40,112 bases of DNA, taken from assembly GCA_017616785.1 (NCBI GenBank), contig JAFZXK010000023.1:1-40112 (forward strand), given 5' to 3'. The position numbers and the translations under genes were made by a program. Source of the DNA: Alphaproteobacteria bacterium. GTDB lineage: Bacteria; Pseudomonadota; Alphaproteobacteria; Rs-D84. The notes under the pieces are model-generated. The model did not search any database. It was not told the origin of the DNA and saw only the letters and a program-made list of their open reading frames with translations. Below are positions 7,977-15,261 of the stretch, piece after piece. How positions within the stretch are numbered: position 1 is the stretch's first letter; each line of letters starts with the position of its first letter.

Positions 7977-8009
7977 AAAAAAGACCTAAGAGAACTTAGG
8001 CCTTTTTTG
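7977..8009. terminator. Bidirectional terminator
   Basis: A stem (7983-7990 with 7995-8002, one mismatch) with a 4-base loop is flanked by six A on the left and a run of T on the right, so it can terminate both the rightward hydrolase transcript and the leftward gene ending at 8010. Confidence 0.8.
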
Positions 8010-8999
8010 TTATTTGTGTTTGGCCAAGTATTCTGTGGCTTTTTCAAGCAAAACAGGTCGTGTCCATCCCCGCATTTCCCCGTATAGAGCGATTGTGTCC
8101 TTCCTATCTTTTTCAACACTTTGCATGTCTGGTTGATCTAATCTGTGTTGCAGGAATGATTGCACACAATTAAAGTACAAATCCAATGGCGGAACGACAA
8201 CGTTTCTTTCACCTAAATTTATTATGCTGTCAATTATCTTAACAGGTCCATCTTTTTTGATAAATTCCTCATATCCGTAAATACTGTTGAAAGCGCTTAC
8301 TGAGTCACTCTGCATGCAGGATAAGTCCGAAAATATGTCGCCATAGTATTGAAAGTAACTTTGTAAGATTTCGCCGTAGTCGCAAGACGATGGTTTGTAT
8401 AAAATGTTATTGAATTTCTTCGCCATATCTTCTATTTCAAGATGATTGTTTGGTTTTTGCGATAGGTAATTTGGCAATTCTTTGTGAATGGTTTGTGTTC
8501 GCGTGGAAAGCAAACGCATTGCTTCTTTTTCCTTTTCATTAAATACGGACTTAAATTTATTAAGATAAGTCAGCAAACTGCACAAGCCACCATAAAATGT
8601 AATTGTCGCAATTTGGTGCGTGACTAGTTCGTATTCTGGATTGTTCGTTATACCGGACTTAAGCAGGGCCTTAAATTTTTCGTGTCCTGGAACATTTTGA
8701 CGAATTGGGCTGCTGCCATCTATTCCCAACCATTTGCTGCTGCCATGTATTCCCAACCATTTAATGTTCAAGTCGTGATTCCCTATTTTTGCCAACGCTT
8801 CTAGTCCGTTTGATAGGTGACCAATTGTGCGTTCCACTCTTCCTTTATTCGTGGCTAAGTTTTGCAATCTGTCTAAATCTTTAAGAATCCCTTGATAGAA
8901 TTCGCTGATAACTGCGGTTTCCGCATACCCAAGTTGGTTTAACAAATCGCCGCTGGTCTGTTTGTATAAGGATGTGGGTATATCATTTAGTTCGCTCAT
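8010..8999 (-). CDS. Uncharacterised protein, mostly helical
   Basis: A 329-residue protein I do not recognise. It lacks a signal peptide and membrane segments, and is rich in helices with scattered aromatic and charged residues. Residues about 79-98 contain a nine-residue unit repeated in tandem (K-W-L-G-I-H/D-G-S-S), encoded by two 27-base copies at 8709-8762 that differ by one base. AAAAGG precedes the ATG, and a TTGACA promoter lies upstream. The ending at 8010 abuts the shared terminator. Nothing in the neighbourhood indicates a function; it stands alone between the hydrolase and a palindromic repeat element. Confidence 0.7.
   Translation of the reverse strand: MSELNDIPTSLYKQTSGDLLNQLGYAETAVISEFYQGILKDLDRLQNLATNKGRVERTIGHLSNGLEALAKIGNHDLNIKWLGIHGSSKWLGIDGSSPIRQNVPGHEKFKALLKSGITNNPEYELVTHQIATITFYGGLCSLLTYLNKFKSVFNEKEKEAMRLLSTRTQTIHKELPNYLSQKPNNHLEIEDMAKKFNNILYKPSSCDYGEILQSYFQYYGDIFSDLSCMQSDSVSAFNSIYGYEEFIKKDGPVKIIDSIINLGERNVVVPPLDLYFNCVQSFLQHRLDQPDMQSVEKDRKDTIALYGEMRGWTRPVLLEKATEYLAKHK
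8709..8762 (-). repeat. Tandem 27-base duplication inside the gene at 8010
   Basis: Units 8709-8735 and 8736-8762 are identical except for one base (C720 versus G747 in the last three digits), which changes His to Asp. The duplication keeps the reading frame and adds nine residues. The near identity suggests a recent event. Confidence 0.95.
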
Positions 9000-9049
9000 C
9001 GTAAAAACCTTTTGTTTATTGCCCCTCTCGGTCCCCTGACACGGGTCGT

Positions 9050-9078
9050 ATTGTTGTATAATTTATATGGTTTGTCAA
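9050..9078 (-). promoter_or_regulatory. Promoter for the gene at 8010-8999
   Basis: On the minus strand: a perfect TTGACA (9078-9073), 17 bases, AACAAT (9055-9050). Transcription would start near 9043, about 43 bases before the start codon. Confidence 0.55.
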
Positions 9079-9092
9079 GTTTTTTTAATTTT

Positions 9093-9116
9093 AAACACCA
9101 ACACGCGGGTGATGCC
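9093..9116 (-). repeat. Displaced duplicate of the prmC 3' end
   Basis: This 24-base stretch matches 9254-9277, the last codons of prmC, at 21 positions. Read leftward it encodes T-R-V-L-V-F followed by K-I-K-K-T and would be a plausible original prmC tail. It is now separated from the gene by the palindromic element and lies in another frame (161 bases offset). Confidence 0.75.
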
Positions 9117-9119
9117 GCA

Positions 9120-9249
9120 ATTCCCCTTCTTTTCAAGAAGGGGTGGCACACGGAGTGTGACGGGGTAGTTTTGGGCGTATAGTGCTAATTTACCCATACC
9201 CCACCGGCTTTCGCCGGTCCCCCCCCTTTCCCATGGAAAGGGGATTAAC
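9120..9249. repeat. Palindromic intergenic repeat element (REP/MITE-like)
   Basis: The 130 bases contain four hairpins in a row: 9123-9131/9135-9143 (9 bp, perfect), 9147-9151/9155-9159, 9203-9208/9213-9218, and 9223-9243 (CCCCTTT/AAAGGGG ends). GGGGTA near 9162 and TACCCC near 9196 allow a larger fold, and the two outer hairpins give the element similar ends. It has the general look of the GGGGTGxCAC...GTGACGGGGT repeats found in many bacterial genomes. It contains no gene. It supplies the stop codon of prmC. The rest of the gap 9000-9244 holds the promoter at 9050-9078 and the repeat at 9093-9116. Confidence 0.7.
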
Positions 9250-10009
9250 CCCCAAACACCAAAACGCGGGTAAGGCCGGCAAGGTCCTTGTTCGCGCGGA
9301 CGAATTGCCATTCGCGTGATTCAAAAATTTTGCGAACCGACACTTCGCCGCCGGCGCCAATTTCGATATATAATTTTCCGTCGCCGGTAATCCAATTTTT
9401 TGCGTTACTTGCAATTTGTTCGTATGCCGCCATGCCACGCCGTTTGGCATAAAGTGCAATTTTGGGGTCATATTTTGCGCCGTCGTTCACGCGTGTGTCG
9501 CCGATTGCGATATACGGCGGGTTCGAAACGATGATGTCGAATTTTTTACGCGAAAGTTTTGGATTTGCAAAAGAACCGTGCTTTATATTTATTTGGTTGC
9601 GCAGCCCAAGTTTTTTTATGTTGCGCCGCGCCACGCGTAATGCGCCACGCGAAATATCGAATCCTATGCCGGTTGCGGAATCTATGTTTTTAACGATTGC
9701 GGCGATTATGCAACCCGTTCCCGTTCCCAAATCTAAAACCCTTGGCGCGGTCCATTTGTCGGATATCACAGATTCAACCAACGTTTCGGTGTCCGGCCGT
9801 GGGTCCAATGTTTTGCGGTTCGTATAGAATTCCAATCCATAAAACCATTTCCGATGAATTATTTTCGCGACCGGGACACCACGACGCAACCGGTGCGCGA
9901 TTATGTGTGCGCGAAACCATGATAAATTGCCCAATTCATCGGTAATAATGCGGGCGGCGCGAATACCGCCGGCACGCTTCAAAAGTTCAAACGCTTGATT
10001 TATTGTCAT
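9245..10009 (-). CDS. prmC: Peptide chain release factor N5-glutamine methyltransferase PrmC
   Basis: A 254-residue SAM-dependent methyltransferase. It has the N-terminal helical domain, the R-K-T-L-D-P-R-P-D-T-E segment (65-75), the SAM loop L-D-L-G-T-G-T-G (92-99) and the catalytic N-P-P-Y (163-166). It methylates the GGQ glutamine of class I release factors. prfA is not adjacent here, unlike in many genomes. The last two residues and the stop come from a palindromic repeat, and a duplicate of the tail lies 161 bases beyond. The -10 box TATAAT (10021-10016) is 7 bases from the ATG at 10009 and no ribosome-binding site fits, so the message is probably leaderless. Confidence 0.93.
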   Translation of the reverse strand: MTINQAFELLKRAGGIRAARIITDELGNLSWFRAHIIAHRLRRGVPVAKIIHRKWFYGLEFYTNRKTLDPRPDTETLVESVISDKWTAPRVLDLGTGTGCIIAAIVKNIDSATGIGFDISRGALRVARRNIKKLGLRNQINIKHGSFANPKLSRKKFDIIVSNPPYIAIGDTRVNDGAKYDPKIALYAKRRGMAAYEQIASNAKNWITGDGKLYIEIGAGGEVSVRKIFESREWQFVRANKDLAGLTRVLVFGG

Positions 10010-10043
10010 AAAACTATTATAATGGACGCCATGGAAAAAGCAA
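9995..10043. promoter_or_regulatory. Overlapping divergent promoters sharing one -10 palindrome
   Basis: Rightward: TTGATT (9995-10000), 17 bases, TATAAT (10018-10023). Leftward: TTGCTT (10043-10038), 16 bases, TATAAT (10021-10016). The two -10 boxes overlap in ATTATAAT. Each predicted start falls on or within a base or two of the start codon (10031 rightward, 10009 leftward). Polymerase should be able to bind in only one direction at a time. Confidence 0.7.
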
Positions 10044-11332
10044 AAAATATTATTACTTCGGGAAGGTTCGTTCGTACTGTTTTATGGATTGCCGGGATTG
10101 TGGCCGCGATTGCGGTGGTGGTTGTTTTGTGGGCTGTGTTGCGCGGGCGGTCGCCGGTCGGTGAAACCGGAACGGCGGATTTTGTAACGGAAACGGTTCA
10201 ACCGGTTGATAATAAAACGACGGTTATAAATGTTGTGGCGGGCGATACGCTTTCCAAGATTTTATCGGCCAATGGCGTTGGGGGCAAAGATATAAATTCT
10301 ATTGCGGGTGTTTTGAGATCCAAGGCGGGCATAACGGGTCTGCGTGCGGACAAGGATAAAATTGAAATCGTGCGTGACGCGGGACCTGATACGCCGATAA
10401 CAAAGATTGTTGTGTTGCCGGGGCCGTGGCGGCGTGTGGAATTGACCTGTGATGATGCGGGGGTATGGAATTGCAACGCGATTGATATCGAACGAGATAC
10501 GCGTTTGGTTTATCGCCAAGGTGAAATTTTGGACGGCGACAGTTTTTACCTTGCGGGGATGCGGGCGAATATTCCGGCCGGAATTTTGGCGGATGTTTAT
10601 GATTTGCTGGCGTTCGAAATGGACTTTGAACGTGATGTGCGCGCGGGGCAAAAGTTTTCGGTGCTGTACGAAGAAAACTATCACGATAATGTAAAAATTG
10701 ATAATGGCGCGGTTTCGGTTGTGTCCTTTGATGCGTTGCGCGGAAATGTGAAAATGTATCGGTTCAAGAAATCTGATAATACGGTCGGATACTATGACCC
10801 GAACGGTAATGGCGCGATTAAATCGTTGAAACGGACGCCGATTAATAATGCCAAGGTTACAAGCAGTTTTTCAACGCGTCGCAAACATCCGGTCTTGGGA
10901 TTTACGCGCGCGCATAAAGGCGTTGATTTCCGTGCGCCGACCGGAACACCGATTCCGTCCGCCGGGGCGGGGCGTGTGGTTGCGCGCGGATATAATCGCG
11001 GACACGGAAACTTTATAAGGATTCGCCATAATGGTTCGTTTGAAACTCTGTATGCGCATATGTCAAAGTTTGCGAAAAATGTAAAGGTTGGAACAACGGT
11101 AAAACAGGGACAGATTATCGGTTATTCTGGTTCAACCGGACTTTCGACCGGACCGCATTTGCACTATGAGATTATCAAAGATGGCAAGCATGTAAATCCG
11201 ATGACGGTAAAGTTGCCGGCGATAAATAATCTGGACGCGGAAAACAAAAAGAAGTTCTTGGAATATCGCGCAACATTGGACAGGGCAATCGAAGACCTTG
11301 AACAAAATCCGAACGGATTTATTCAGATGTGA
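10031..11332 (+). CDS. M23 family murein DD-endopeptidase (MepM-like)
   Basis: A 433-residue inner-membrane-anchored peptidoglycan hydrolase. One membrane segment lies at about 17-36. A LysM/OapA-like motif with V-V-A-G-D-T-L is at 68-74, then an intermediate domain (about 125-250). The M23 domain is intact: H295 and D299 (H-K-G-V-D), H343 (Y-A-H-M) and H376-L-H378. It should cut crosslinks between stem peptides in the periplasm to allow wall growth. I chose ATG 10031 because the predicted transcription start is there; ATG 10022 lies inside the -10 box. The stop is 2 bases from that of polA, which faces it. Confidence 0.9.
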   Translation: MEKAKNIITSGRFVRTVLWIAGIVAAIAVVVVLWAVLRGRSPVGETGTADFVTETVQPVDNKTTVINVVAGDTLSKILSANGVGGKDINSIAGVLRSKAGITGLRADKDKIEIVRDAGPDTPITKIVVLPGPWRRVELTCDDAGVWNCNAIDIERDTRLVYRQGEILDGDSFYLAGMRANIPAGILADVYDLLAFEMDFERDVRAGQKFSVLYEENYHDNVKIDNGAVSVVSFDALRGNVKMYRFKKSDNTVGYYDPNGNGAIKSLKRTPINNAKVTSSFSTRRKHPVLGFTRAHKGVDFRAPTGTPIPSAGAGRVVARGYNRGHGNFIRIRHNGSFETLYAHMSKFAKNVKVGTTVKQGQIIGYSGSTGLSTGPHLHYEIIKDGKHVNPMTVKLPAINNLDAENKKKFLEYRATLDRAIEDLEQNPNGFIQM

Positions 11333-11334
11333 TT

Positions 11335-14097
11335 TTACTTTCCCCAAAATGGTGCGATGACATAGTCGGCGCGCAGTGGCACCGAAATCTTTGTTACATT
11401 TTCCATAATGTTTTTGATTTGTTTGGCAAATTTTTCGGCCAACGTTTCATCGCATTCAAAGACCATTTCATCGTGAACTTGCATAATCAATTTTATCTTG
11501 TTGGAATTTGGCACGATGATTTCATTATAAACCTCTATCATTGCTCGCCGCATTAGATCCGCCTCGAACCCCTGGATTGGTGCATTGATTGCGGCGCGCA
11601 TGGCATACGCACGCATGCGGGAATTTTTTACCTCTGGCAATTCTATCCTGCGGCCCCATGGGGTATAGACGCATGCGTTCGTTCGCGCAAACTCTTTGAT
11701 ATCGTCAATGTATTTCTTTATTTCCGGTAATCCCGCCATGTATGAATTTATTATTTCCGTCGCGCGCGCACGTGACACATTTAATTGGGCCGCAAGGCCG
11801 ATTGATGAAATTCCGTATATGATTGAAAAGTTCACCGTCTTGGCCGCGCGGCGCAGGTCACGTGGCACAATCGTTGTTGGCGGAATGTTGAAAATTTTTC
11901 GCGCTGTTTGTTCGTGAATGTCCGCACCCGCGATAAATGTATCCTTGAACGTTTTAATGTCCGCAACGTCCGCAAGCAAGCGCAGTTGAATTTGCGAATA
12001 ATCGACCGCAATAAGTTTATTCCCCGGCGCGGCGACAAAACACTTCCGGATTTCTTCGCCAAGTTCGGTTTTAACCGGAATATTTTGCAGGTTCGGGTCG
12101 CGACTTGAAAGACGGCCGGTATTCGTACTGGTTTGTAAATAAGTTGTATGGATGCGCCCATCGGTCGCAGTTTGCCGGGGCAGGGCATCCGCATATGTCC
12201 CGGCAAGTTTCGCAATCGAACGCCAATTCAAAATCTTTTCAATAATTTCGTGGTGTTCGATTAAATCGTTTAGTGCGTCCGCATCGGTTGAACGTTTTTT
12301 ATTTTCGGGCAAGTGCAATTCATCAAACAAAACGGTGGCAAGTTGCTTTGGACTTGCGATATTAAACTCATGCCCCGCAAGGTCGAAAATTTCGTTGCCT
12401 GTTTTTGTAAGTTGTTCATGAAACACGCCCGAAAGTTGCAAGAGTTTCGTCTTGTTCACCAAAACGCCGCAACGTTCCATCATGGTTAGCACCATCAACA
12501 ACGGGCGGTCGCACTTTTCATACAATTCCGCAAGTTTTTCGTTTGCGTCCAATTCCGGTCGCATAAGTTTATATAATGCCATTGTGACGGCGGCATCTTC
12601 GGCGGCGTACGGATATGCGGTGTCGATTGGCAATTCTTCAAAGTGCATATCGGCATCGCGTGTCCGGGGCGGAAAGAGCGACGCGAAAGTTATATCTTGG
12701 TGATTCAAATATTTTAATGCCAATTCGTCCATACCGTGCGAATGCAATGTTCCGTGCAACGCGTACGACAGCAGCATCGTATCATCAATCGGTGAAATTT
12801 TTTCAATGTCCCACCCTTCGTTCGCCATAATGTGCAGGTCGAATTTAAGATTGTGTCCAACCTTGGTTATTTTCTTGTTCGTTAAAATTGGCCAGATTTT
12901 TCTATATAAATCTTCAATTTTAATTTGTCCGGGTGCAATCGTGTCGCCACCAAATAAATCGCCGACCGTCGCCCTGTGGCGCAGCGGAATATAAACGCCA
13001 TGCGTTGAATCAACCGAAAGCGACATGCCAACCATTTTTGCGGTCATTTGGTCAAGACCGGTTGTTTCGGTATCAAGTGCGATAACATCGCGAACCGTTG
13101 ACAGGAACTTTTCCAACTCTTTGATAGTTGTTATTTTTTCAAATGTCATTTTTTGTTCTTGCTTTACCGGTGCGGGCTTTTTCGGTTCATCCGTCGGACA
13201 TGCGGAACCCGGAAATTCGAACTTTGTTGGTGTGGCGTCCGCTTTCGTGAAAAGTTTTGAAATTTTTTCATACAATGAATTGCTTTCAATTTCCTTTTGC
13301 ACAAATTCCAGCGCGGCCGCGCGATTAAAGTGCAGTGGCCCCAGTTTTAATCCGGACAAATCAACATCGCGTTTAAGTGTGACCAGTTCACGCGATATAT
13401 ACGCGGCGTCACGCGATTCCATTAGCAATATTCGTGTGCGTTCGTTCTTTATGTTGTCCAAATGCGCATAAAGGTTATCAAGCGAGCCAAATTCGTTAAT
13501 CAGTTCCGCGGCCTTTTTCGGACCAATTCCATGAACGCCCGGCACATTGTCGGACGAATCGCCCATCAGTGATTGAACATCAATAACGCGGTCCGGCGGT
13601 ACACCAAACTTTTCAATTACCTGGGCGCGGTCGATTCGCCGCTGTTTCATGCCGTCATACAGGAAAATGCAATCAGACACCAATTGCATCAAATCTTTGT
13701 CGCCGGTCATAATGCGCGTTTTGTCGGCAACAGTGCAATTTTGTGTTGCGATGGTTGCAATTACATCATCTGCCTCCACCCCTGGGACGCAAAGGACCGG
13801 GATGCCCATTTCGCCAAGACCGCGTCGAACCAATAATGCCTGGGATATTAAATCGGCGGGCGTTTCGTTCCGATTCGCCTTGTATTCAGGATAGATTTTT
13901 TGGCGGAAAGTTTGTCGTGACGCATCAAATACGCAAACGAAAATATCGTCCGGTTTTGCCGCCGCGAACACCGGCAACATCATATTGAAAAAAGCAAACG
14001 CCGCGCCGGTTGGTGTTCCGTCCGCGCGCGTAAGGCGGCTGTGCACACCATAATAGGCGCGAAATAGAATTGAATTTCCGTCAATCAGTGTTAGCAT
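11335..14097 (-). CDS. polA: DNA polymerase I
   Basis: A 920-residue full-length PolA. The 5'-3' exonuclease/flap domain fills residues 1 to about 275 with the D-G-N-S-I-L-F-R-A-Y start. The proofreading domain (about 325-500) keeps D-T-E-T-T-G-L near 342, H-N-x-K-F-D and Y-A-A-E-D, so 3'-5' editing should be active. The polymerase domain has D-Y-S-Q-I near 697, the O-helix R-R-A-A-K-T-V-N-F-x-I-I-Y-G and Q-V-H-D-E near 876. It fills Okazaki and repair gaps. GGGAAG precedes the ATG. A TATAAT at 14117-14112 may be its -10, with a poor -35. No terminator separates its end from the M23 gene. Confidence 0.97.
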   Translation of the reverse strand: MLTLIDGNSILFRAYYGVHSRLTRADGTPTGAAFAFFNMMLPVFAAAKPDDIFVCVFDASRQTFRQKIYPEYKANRNETPADLISQALLVRRGLGEMGIPVLCVPGVEADDVIATIATQNCTVADKTRIMTGDKDLMQLVSDCIFLYDGMKQRRIDRAQVIEKFGVPPDRVIDVQSLMGDSSDNVPGVHGIGPKKAAELINEFGSLDNLYAHLDNIKNERTRILLMESRDAAYISRELVTLKRDVDLSGLKLGPLHFNRAAALEFVQKEIESNSLYEKISKLFTKADATPTKFEFPGSACPTDEPKKPAPVKQEQKMTFEKITTIKELEKFLSTVRDVIALDTETTGLDQMTAKMVGMSLSVDSTHGVYIPLRHRATVGDLFGGDTIAPGQIKIEDLYRKIWPILTNKKITKVGHNLKFDLHIMANEGWDIEKISPIDDTMLLSYALHGTLHSHGMDELALKYLNHQDITFASLFPPRTRDADMHFEELPIDTAYPYAAEDAAVTMALYKLMRPELDANEKLAELYEKCDRPLLMVLTMMERCGVLVNKTKLLQLSGVFHEQLTKTGNEIFDLAGHEFNIASPKQLATVLFDELHLPENKKRSTDADALNDLIEHHEIIEKILNWRSIAKLAGTYADALPRQTATDGRIHTTYLQTSTNTGRLSSRDPNLQNIPVKTELGEEIRKCFVAAPGNKLIAVDYSQIQLRLLADVADIKTFKDTFIAGADIHEQTARKIFNIPPTTIVPRDLRRAAKTVNFSIIYGISSIGLAAQLNVSRARATEIINSYMAGLPEIKKYIDDIKEFARTNACVYTPWGRRIELPEVKNSRMRAYAMRAAINAPIQGFEADLMRRAMIEVYNEIIVPNSNKIKLIMQVHDEMVFECDETLAEKFAKQIKNIMENVTKISVPLRADYVIAPFWGK

Positions 14098-14121
14098 ATT
14101 CTTCCCCGTGAATTATAAATG

Positions 14122-14138
14122 CGGGGCGCGCGGCCCCG
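14122..14138. terminator. GC-rich hairpin after the small barrel gene
   Basis: Stem CGGGGC/GCCCCG with a 5-base loop, 8 bases beyond the stop of the leftward gene ending at 14146. On the leftward strand the following tract is only weakly T-rich, so termination there is uncertain. It sits just upstream of polA. Confidence 0.45.
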
Positions 14139-14145
14139 TTTTGAT

Positions 14146-14688
14146 TTAGAATAAATAGCGAAGTTTAATCTTGGCCTCGTAATGAAAGATATCCGGTCGT
14201 TCGGTTCCGAATCGCAAAACATCGGGTATATAAATCGCGTGCGCTTCGACATCAAATTTGAACGGCAATTTTGGAACATCAATTGTCACGCCAAGCATAC
14301 CTTGGTACGCCGGTTTTGTGTCAAACTTTTTATTATATTTTTCGTTTTCTTCGCCACTGAACATCACACCAATCCCAAGCCCCAAATACGGACGAATCGC
14401 GGTCGAAGGCATTTTGAAATAGGCATTTGCGAAACCGATATTTGCATGTGAATCCGATTCGCCAATGTATGTGTATTCCAATTCAGTGCGGAACATCGGA
14501 ACATCAATTCCGAACATTGCACCAAAAGATTGCGCCGTATTTGTTACATCGCGCCCATCACCAAACATCGTTTGCGCGCCGACACCAACCGAAACACCGG
14601 CGTAAAGGTCGAACACAGAATTCGCAATTGCGGGCGTGACAACGGGCGTAATCAAAGAACATAGAATAATTGATGTTTTTAACTTCAT
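14146..14688 (-). CDS. Small outer-membrane beta-barrel protein
   Basis: A 180-residue exported protein. A cleavable signal peptide covers about 1-22 (ending A-I-A-N). The mature part alternates polar and hydrophobic residues in strands, has glycine-rich turns such as G-L-G-I-G-V, and ends in Y-L-F, the C-terminal phenylalanine typical of barrels inserted by BamA. About eight strands fit the length, as in OmpA/OmpW-sized barrels; the exact family is not assigned. AAGGAG lies at the ideal distance before the ATG. Its promoter reaches into the start of pth on the other strand. Confidence 0.75.
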   Translation of the reverse strand: MKLKTSIILCSLITPVVTPAIANSVFDLYAGVSVGVGAQTMFGDGRDVTNTAQSFGAMFGIDVPMFRTELEYTYIGESDSHANIGFANAYFKMPSTAIRPYLGLGIGVMFSGEENEKYNKKFDTKPAYQGMLGVTIDVPKLPFKFDVEAHAIYIPDVLRFGTERPDIFHYEAKIKLRYLF

Positions 14689-14710
14689 CTTTCACTCCTT
14701 TTTATGATAA

Positions 14711-14743
14711 TATAATAATAGAAAAAGAGTTTGATATATGCAA
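14711..14743. promoter_or_regulatory. Divergent promoter region, small barrel gene and pth
   Basis: Leftward: TTGCAT (14743-14738), 17 bases, TATTAT (14720-14715); its -35 coincides with the pth start codon. Rightward: TATAAT (14711-14716) may serve pth, without a clear -35 box; pth has its own AGAG ribosome-binding site near 14725-14729. Confidence 0.5.
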
Positions 14744-15259
14744 GGAAATAAACCTGTTTTTTTAATTGTTGGTCTTGGGAATCCTGGCCCAGAATATGTG
14801 AATACGCGCCACAATGTCGGTTTTATGGCACTGCAGTATTTTGCGGGCGCGGACGCGGTGTGGAAAAACGAACTGTTCGCGAAAACATATCACGTGGATA
14901 TCGACGGCGTTCGAATAATTTTTGCGATGCCGCAAACATTTATGAACGACAGTGGTCGTGCCGTGCGTGCGATTGTGGATTACTATAAAATTCCGATTGA
15001 AAATGTGACCGTGATTCATGACGATATGGATTTGAAACTGGGCGAGGTTAAAACTAAATTTGGCGGCGGCAGTGCTGGTCACAACGGCATCAGGTCGATT
15101 GATGCGACAATTGGTCGTGAATATCGCAGGATCAGAATCGGAATTGGCCACCCGCGGAATTTGGGCCTGTCGATTGATGTGGTGGATTGGGTTTTGGGTA
15201 AATTCACCCCCGCACAACTATCCGAAATTCACAGTGTGATTGAAAAGATTGAATTATAA
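14738..15259 (+). CDS. pth: Peptidyl-tRNA hydrolase
   Basis: A 173-residue bacterial Pth. The signature G-L-G-N-P-G-P-E-Y-x-x-T-R-H-N is at residues 12-26 with catalytic H25 and N15. F-M-N-D-S-G (around 70-75), H-D-D-M-D (around 93-97) and G-G-G-S-A-G-H-N-G are all intact. It recycles tRNA from prematurely released peptidyl-tRNA and is essential in bacteria. It is slightly shorter at the C-terminus than the E. coli enzyme. It ends 2 bases before the stop of the leftward cysteine-rich gene, and no terminator hairpin is visible between them. Confidence 0.95.
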   Translation: MQGNKPVFLIVGLGNPGPEYVNTRHNVGFMALQYFAGADAVWKNELFAKTYHVDIDGVRIIFAMPQTFMNDSGRAVRAIVDYYKIPIENVTVIHDDMDLKLGEVKTKFGGGSAGHNGIRSIDATIGREYRRIRIGIGHPRNLGLSIDVVDWVLGKFTPAQLSEIHSVIEKIEL

Positions 15260-15261
15260 AA

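Noticed and set aside
14112..14117. TATAAT as a polA promoter
   Set aside because: No acceptable -35 at 16-18 bases (the place is taken by a GC-rich hairpin), so it is mentioned only in the polA entry.
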